Positions 59,633 through 64,000 of a stretch of DNA of 64,000 nt are shown here, piece after piece. This DNA comes from Modestobacter sp. VKM Ac-2982 (GTDB lineage Bacteria > Actinomycetota > Actinomycetes > Mycobacteriales > Geodermatophilaceae), in contig NZ_JAPVBL010000003.1 of NCBI RefSeq assembly GCF_026967935.1, positions 310,001 through 374,000 on the forward strand, given 5' to 3'. The notes under the pieces were generated by a model. The model worked only from the letters and a program-made list of their open reading frames with translations. It was not told the origin of the DNA and searched no databases. The translations under genes and the position numbers were made by a program. Within the stretch, counting starts at the first letter, position 1; every line of letters starts with the position of its first letter.

Positions 59633-60964
59633 TCAGCCGCCGGTTGCCTGCTGGGCGGCCTTGAGGGCGTTGTCCCAGCCCTCGTCGATCTCGGCACCAC
59701 CTGCGGCGACGTCGGTCAGCGCCGTGGTGAACGCCTCCTGGATCTGGGTGTCGTACGGGCCGATCGGGGTGCGCTGGATGTTCGCGGCCGACTCACCGAA
59801 GATCTCCCCGGTGGGGGCGCCGTTGAAGTACTCGTTGGTCGCGCCGACGACCTCGGGGTCCTCCGCCGCCTGCGGGCTGGAGGGGAAGTGCGCCGCGCGG
59901 GTGAACATCTTCACCTGCTGCTCCGGAGCCGTCAGCCACTCGACGAGGTCCTTGGCCGCCTCGGCGTTCGGGCCGTCCTCCGGGACGGCGAGGAAGGAGC
60001 CGCCCCAGTTGCTGGCGCTCTCGTCCGCGCCGGGCAGCGGGGCGATGTCCCAGAGGCCGGCCCCGGTCTCACCCATCTGGGAGTTGATGTACCCGAGCAT
60101 CCACGCCGGGCAGGCGATCGTGGCGAACGCACCGTTGGAGAAGGCGGCGTTCCACTCGTCACCGAACTGGCTGAGGTTGGCGGTCAGCCCCTCGTCGGCG
60201 GCCTGGCTGGCGTAGTCCCACGCCTGCTGCACGCCGTCGCTCTCGGCCGGGATCGGGTTGCCCTCCTCGTCGTTGTAGGCCAGGTCGCCCTGGTACACCG
60301 AGGAGGAGAAGATGCTCGCCGGGCTGTCGACGAAAGCGCTGTCGGCGGGCTTGGTCGGGGAGGCCATGTACTGCTCCGCGACCTCGAGGTACGCCTCCCA
60401 GGTCGGCCAGAGCTCGGCGACCTCGGCCCGGTCGGTGGGCAGGCCGGCCTGCTCGAAGAGGTCCTTGCGGTAGCACATGGCCTGCGGGCCGATGTCGGTG
60501 CCGAGAGCGATCGTCTCACCGTCGGCGGTGGAGGCCTGGCCCCACTTCCAGTCGTAGAAGTTGCCCTCGAGCTCGTCGGCGTTCTCCTCCGCGGCGAAGT
60601 CGACGAAGGCGTCGGCGTGGTTGCGCACGACGTCGGCGATGAAGCCGATCTCCAGGGCCTGGACGTCGTCGAGGCCGGAGTTGGCGGCCAGCCGGGTCTG
60701 CAGCGACTTGTAGTAGGCCGCGGACTGGGCGACGTTGTTCTGCTTGATCGTGACGTTCGGGTGGAGCTCCATGTACTCGTCGTAGAGCCCCGCGTTGTCC
60801 AGGTCCATGGTGCCGAACGTGCCGACGGTCAGGGTGACCGGGGCGTCGGGGTCGTAGTCGGCGGCGTCGGCGCTCGCGTCGTCGGAACCGCCACAGCCGG
60901 CGGTCAGCAGGACCGCGGCCAGGGCCGCTCCCCACGCCGCCCTGCTCTTCGTGGAATGGAACAT
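59633..60964 (-). CDS. Sugar (cellobiose-type) ABC transporter binding lipoprotein
   Basis: 443 residues from ATG 60964, preceded by AGGAGGT at ideal spacing; the longer frame start at 61123 would overlap the operator. Signal and lipobox LLTAGCGGS. Type II fold: VTLTVGTFGTMDLDNAGLYD, then DIGPQAMCYRKDLFEQAGLP and FATIACPAWMLGYINSQMGE. It is similar in layout to Streptomyces CebE. First gene of the ceb-type operon, divergent from a LacI regulator and preceded by two CelR-like operators. Confidence 0.92.
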   Translation of the reverse strand: MFHSTKSRAAWGAALAAVLLTAGCGGSDDASADAADYDPDAPVTLTVGTFGTMDLDNAGLYDEYMELHPNVTIKQNNVAQSAAYYKSLQTRLAANSGLDDVQALEIGFIADVVRNHADAFVDFAAEENADELEGNFYDWKWGQASTADGETIALGTDIGPQAMCYRKDLFEQAGLPTDRAEVAELWPTWEAYLEVAEQYMASPTKPADSAFVDSPASIFSSSVYQGDLAYNDEEGNPIPAESDGVQQAWDYASQAADEGLTANLSQFGDEWNAAFSNGAFATIACPAWMLGYINSQMGETGAGLWDIAPLPGADESASNWGGSFLAVPEDGPNAEAAKDLVEWLTAPEQQVKMFTRAAHFPSSPQAAEDPEVVGATNEYFNGAPTGEIFGESAANIQRTPIGPYDTQIQEAFTTALTDVAAGGAEIDEGWDNALKAAQQATGG

Positions 60965-61020
60965 CTGACCTCCTGGGTCGGCCCGGGACGCGTGCTCCGC
61001 TGCATCGTCCACCGGGTTCG

Positions 61021-61034
61021 TGAGAACGCTCTCA
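61021..61034. promoter_or_regulatory. CelR/LacI-type operator 1 in the divergent region
   Basis: TGAGAACGCTCTCA matches TGGGAGCGCTCCCA in 11 of 14 positions and is nearly symmetrical. It is 57 bp upstream of the binding-protein start, close to where transcription from the TTGACA promoter (61073-61078) should begin. Confidence 0.7.
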
Positions 61035-61048
61035 CGGCCGTGGCGCAC

Positions 61049-61078
61049 AGAGTGGTCTGGGCCACACAAGGCTGTCAA
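61049..61078 (-). promoter_or_regulatory. Probable promoter of the binding-protein operon
   Basis: On the minus strand a perfect TTGACA (61078 to 61073) is followed 17-18 bp later by only a weak -10 (CACTCT). Operator 1 lies just downstream, suitable for repression by a roadblock. Confidence 0.45.
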
Positions 61079-61108
61079 GTAACGGGTGGGTAACGGATCA
61101 GGGCTGTG

Positions 61109-61122
61109 CGGGAGCGCTCTCA
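61109..61122. promoter_or_regulatory. CelR/LacI-type operator 2, upstream of the LacI gene
   Basis: CGGGAGCGCTCTCA matches TGGGAGCGCTCCCA in 12 of 14. It is 41 bp upstream of the LacI start, so the regulator may control itself. Its core GGGAGCGCTCTC differs from a perfect palindrome at one pair. Confidence 0.72.
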
Positions 61123-61162
61123 CGGTGCACCATGGTCACCACCCCCGGAGCACTGGAGACCC

Positions 61163-62191
61163 ATGACCGACATGAGCACGCGGCCGGCGTCGCCCACGCT
61201 GGACGAGGTCGCCGTGCTCGCCGGCGTGTCCCGCGCCACGGTGTCGCGGGTGGTCAACGACTCACCGCGGGTGAGCCCGGAGGCCCGGGCGGCGGTGCGG
61301 TCGGCGATCGCCGAGCTGCGCTACGTGCCCAACCGGATGGCCCGCAGCCTGGTCACCCGGCGCACCGACACCATCGCGCTGGTGCTCAACGAGCCCAACA
61401 CCCAGGTCTTCTCCGACCCGTTCTTCGCCAGCATCGTACGGGGGGTCTCCGCGACGCTGGCCGACACCGACCTGAACCTGGTGCTGCTGACCGCCCAGGA
61501 CGAGCGGGAACAGCAGAAGATCGGCCGGTACGCCCGCCAGGGCCACGTCGACGGCGTGATCCTCATGTCGGTGCACAGCAACGACCCGCTGCCCGACATC
61601 CTCGCCGAGGCCGGCGTGCCCCTGGTCATGTGCGGGCGGCCCTTCGACGACCGCGCGGTCGCCTACGTCGACGCCGACAACCGCGGCGGCGCCGAGGCGG
61701 CCACGGCCCACCTGATCGCCACCGGTCGCAACCGGATCGCCACGATCACCGGGCCGCTGGACATGATCGCCGGGGTCGACCGGCTCGCCGGCCACCGCGC
61801 CGCGCTCACCGCCGCCGGGCGGCAGGTGCACCCGGAACTGGAGGCGGAGGGCGACTTCACCGAGGTGGGGGGTGCCCGGGCGATGGAGTCGTTGCTGGCC
61901 CGCGATCCCGAGCTCGACGCGGTCTTCGTGGCCTCGGACCCCATGGCGGTGGGCGCACTGGGCGCGCTGCGCGCCGCCGGTCGGCGGGTGCCCCAGGACG
62001 TCGCCGTGGTCGGCTTCGACGACGCCGCCGTCGCCACCCGGTGCGACCCGCCGCTGACCACGATCGCGCAGCCGCTGACCGACATGACGCCGCTGCTCAC
62101 CGAGCTGCTGCTGCGCCAGATCGAGGGCGTGGGCGAGCCGGCGGAGTCCCGGGTGTGCCACACCTCGCTCGTCCGCCGCGCCTCGGCCTGA
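61163..62191 (+). CDS. LacI-family repressor (CelR/CebR-like)
   Basis: 342 residues from ATG 61163 (ATG 61172 possible), preceded by CTGGAG. The HTH is SPTLDEVAVLAGVSRATVSR then VVNDSPRVSPEARAAVRSAI, with the hinge helix (NRMARSLVTRRTD). The ligand domain has periplasmic-binding fold: DPFFASIVRGVSATLADTDL, MTPLLTELLLRQIE at the end. It should bind cellobiose and repress the sugar importer, GH6 cellulase and itself through GRGARCGCTCTC sites. The direct ligand is inferred. Confidence 0.9.
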   Translation: MTDMSTRPASPTLDEVAVLAGVSRATVSRVVNDSPRVSPEARAAVRSAIAELRYVPNRMARSLVTRRTDTIALVLNEPNTQVFSDPFFASIVRGVSATLADTDLNLVLLTAQDEREQQKIGRYARQGHVDGVILMSVHSNDPLPDILAEAGVPLVMCGRPFDDRAVAYVDADNRGGAEAATAHLIATGRNRIATITGPLDMIAGVDRLAGHRAALTAAGRQVHPELEAEGDFTEVGGARAMESLLARDPELDAVFVASDPMAVGALGALRAAGRRVPQDVAVVGFDDAAVATRCDPPLTTIAQPLTDMTPLLTELLLRQIEGVGEPAESRVCHTSLVRRASA

Positions 62192-62202
62192 GCACCTCTC
62201 CA

Positions 62203-62229
62203 GCAGTGATCAGGTCACCTGATCACTGC
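62203..62229. terminator. Terminator after the LacI gene
   Basis: GCAGTGATCAGG and CCTGATCACTGC form a perfect 12-bp stem with loop TCA, 11 bases past the LacI stop. The rest of the 195-bp gap to the ATP-grasp gene holds nothing else that I recognise. Confidence 0.8.
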
Positions 62230-62385
62230 CCGTCCCCCCGCACCAGCGTTGGTGCAGGGGGTCAGCCATCGGTGCGGGAGGACGGCGCGGTCGGGCGGGA
62301 GGGCGAGCGCGGCGCCCACCTGCGCCAGGTCACGACCCGGTCGCGTCGAAACGCGTGGGACACACGGCCTGTCTAGGTTCGTCCC

Positions 62386-64000
62386 ATGGCGGACCTGTTC
62401 GACGGCTACCCGCTCGGGGAGCTGTGGGACGAGATGTTCTCGGCCCCCGGCCAGCCCCGCGCCCCCTACACCGGCCTGTTCAGCTCGCTGCAGCCGATGT
62501 CGGGGGAGGAGCTGGCCGCACGGGCCGACGTCCTCTCGCAGACCTACCGCGACGCCGGGGTGACCTTCGCCCACGCCGGGGAGGAGCAGCCCTTCCCGCT
62601 GGACATCGTGCCGCGGGTGATCGGGCACCAGGAGTGGTCGGTGATCGAGCGCGGGGTCACCCAGCGGGTGCATGCCCTCGAGGCGTTCCTGGCCGACGTC
62701 TACGGCGCCGGCGAGGTCTTCACCGACCGGGTCGTGCCGCGCAGCGTGGTCACCACCAGCGCGCACTTCCACCGGGCCGCGCACGGGCTGGTCCCGCCCA
62801 ACGGCGTCCGGGTGCACGTCAGCGGCATCGACCTGGTGCGCGACGAGGCCGGTGACTTCCGGGTGCTGGAGGACAACCTCCGGTCGCCCTCGGGGGTCAG
62901 CTACGTGATCACCAACCGGGCGGCGATGACCTCGGTACTGCCGGAGCTGTTCGGCGACCACCGGGTGCAGCCGGTCGCGGAGTACCCGGGCCGGCTGCTC
63001 GCGGCGCTCAAGGCGTCGGCGCCGTCCGGGGTCGGCGACCCCACGGTCGTGCTGCTGACCCCCGGCGTCTACAACTCCGCCTACTTCGAGCACGCGCTGC
63101 TCGCCCGGCAGATGGGCGTCGAGCTGGTCGAGGGCCGGGACCTGGTCTGCTCCGGCGGCCAGGTCAGCATGCGGACGACGGACGGCCAGCAGCGGGTCGA
63201 CGTCATCTACCGCCGGATCGACGACGAGTTCCTGGACCCGGTGCACTTCCGCTCCGACTCGGTGATCGGCTGCGCCGGGGTGCTCAACGCCGCCCGCGCC
63301 GGCCGGGTCACGATCGCCAACGCGGTGGGCAACGGTGTCGCCGACGACAAGCTGCTCTACACCTGGGTCCCCGAACTCATCCGGTACTACCTCGGTGAGG
63401 AGCCGGTGCTCGCCAACGCCGAGACCCACCGGCTCGACGACCCGGACACCGTCGAGTGGGTGCTCGCCTCCCTCGACCAGCTGGTGCTCAAGCCGGTCGA
63501 CGGCTCCGGCGGCAAGGGCATCGTGATCGGGCCGCGGGCCGACGAGCAGACGCTGGCGGAGCTCGCGGTCAAGGTGCGCAGCAGCCCGCGGGACTGGATC
63601 GCGCAGAAGCCGATCGGCCTCTCGACGTCCCCGACGCTGATCAACGGCCGGATCGCGCCGCGGCACGTGGACCTCCGGCCGTTCGCGGTCAACGACGGCA
63701 CCGACGTCTGGGTGCTGCCCGGCGGGCTGACCCGGGTGGCGCTGCCCGAGGGGGAGCTGGTGGTCAACTCCAGCCAGGGCGGGGGCTCCAAGGACACCTG
63801 GGTGATCACCCCGCCGCGGCCGGCGGTCGAGCCGCCCCCCGAGCACGACGTGACCCGGATCGAGTTCACCACCGAGGACCTGCCCGTCGAGCCGCCCGCC
63901 CAGGACCCGGGCCCGCCCAACGACGACGCCCTCGCCCAGTCCCAGCAACAGCAGCAGCAAAGGGCCAAAGTCGCGACTTTGGCCCCACCGACGGAGCTGG
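62386..64000 (+). CDS. Circularly permuted ATP-grasp protein (type 2), partial
   Basis: At least 538 residues from ATG 62386; the frame is still open at the window end. Circularly permuted ATP-grasp features: FPLDIVPRVIGHQEWSVIER, VHVSGIDLVRDEAGDFRVLE (with DNLRSPSG next), VLLTPGVYNSAYFEHALLAR, VDVIYRRIDDEFLDPVHFR and LDQLVLKPVDGSGGKGIVIG. These proteins are usually followed by alpha-E and transglutaminase genes in a peptide-ligase system of unclear product. The last visible codons (QSQQQQQQRAKVATLAPP) are a Gln-rich tail running into the dispersed palindrome (63962-63985). Confidence 0.88.
   Translation, partial: MADLFDGYPLGELWDEMFSAPGQPRAPYTGLFSSLQPMSGEELAARADVLSQTYRDAGVTFAHAGEEQPFPLDIVPRVIGHQEWSVIERGVTQRVHALEAFLADVYGAGEVFTDRVVPRSVVTTSAHFHRAAHGLVPPNGVRVHVSGIDLVRDEAGDFRVLEDNLRSPSGVSYVITNRAAMTSVLPELFGDHRVQPVAEYPGRLLAALKASAPSGVGDPTVVLLTPGVYNSAYFEHALLARQMGVELVEGRDLVCSGGQVSMRTTDGQQRVDVIYRRIDDEFLDPVHFRSDSVIGCAGVLNAARAGRVTIANAVGNGVADDKLLYTWVPELIRYYLGEEPVLANAETHRLDDPDTVEWVLASLDQLVLKPVDGSGGKGIVIGPRADEQTLAELAVKVRSSPRDWIAQKPIGLSTSPTLINGRIAPRHVDLRPFAVNDGTDVWVLPGGLTRVALPEGELVVNSSQGGGSKDTWVITPPRPAVEPPPEHDVTRIEFTTEDLPVEPPAQDPGPPNDDALAQSQQQQQQRAKVATLAPPTEL
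63962..63985. repeat. Dispersed palindrome, copy 4, inside the ATP-grasp frame
   Basis: Perfect 24-bp inverted repeat, left arm GGGCCAAAGTCG, right arm CGACTTTGGCCC. It is read in frame as RAKVATLAP at the end of the ATP-grasp ORF, so the stop may have been displaced or may lie just beyond the window. Confidence 0.85.

Overview
This 64 kb window is chromosomal DNA from a very GC-rich actinobacterium. The pointers are GTG starts, four-base ATGA/GTGA gene overlaps, a DUF2630 protein, a tRNA-adenosine-deaminase-associated protein next to tadA, a small SRP RNA beside dnaX, a PASTA-less Ser/Thr kinase and a CelR-type cellulose locus. The overall gene mix resembles Geodermatophilaceae (Blastococcus/Geodermatophilus/Modestobacter), but the genus is an inference. 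There is no phage, integrase, insertion sequence or CRISPR array. The DNA reads as stable core and metabolic chromosome.

Layout. 1-3840: end of a universal stress protein, an FMN-dependent 2-hydroxyacid oxidase, a secreted Pro-rich protein and a MarR regulator. 3952-11661: a tightly coupled seven-gene operon for activated heptose synthesis and transfer (GT2-GmhB fusion, GT9, two GT4, GmhA, HldE kinase/nucleotidyltransferase, GT9). 11690-14510: a membrane-anchored VWA/substrate-binding hybrid and a UDP-glucuronate decarboxylase-like enzyme. 14698-19962: a complete liv-type ABC importer, divergent from a PucR-type regulator (20098-21303). 21321-24725: DUF2630, prephenate dehydrogenase, hotdog thioesterase, tadA-associated protein, HAD hydrolase and tadA, followed by tRNA-Ser(CGA). 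24884-29232: Ser/Thr kinase, tRNA-Ser(GGA) overlapping an EamA transporter, SRP RNA and YceI. 29481-35851: dnaX, then a K+/H+ antiporter pair and an MFS gene on the other strand, then ybaB and recR.

36305-38908 is metNIQ. 38924-42352 holds Rieske, VOC and TPM-domain genes. 42532-48245 is an oligopeptide/dipeptide ABC importer whose two ATPases are fused. 48411-51538 holds a Ca2+/Na+ antiporter and two pirins. 51773-62191 is a cellulose/cellobiose utilisation locus: secreted GH6 cellulase, GH88/105-like hydrolase, SDR, GH1 beta-glucosidase, MsiK-type ATPase, two permeases, binding protein and LacI regulator. CelR-like 14-bp operators lie upstream of the cellulase and in the divergent LacI/binding-protein region. 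The window ends inside a circularly permuted ATP-grasp gene.

The most unusual features are the complete heptose pathway in a Gram-positive, and two families of dispersed palindromes. One is a 24-bp near-perfect inverted repeat centred on TCGCGA, present four times and running into coding sequence twice. The other is a nested stem-loop placed just after stop codons, whose two copies differ by a compensated base pair. A 46-bp tandem array precedes metN.
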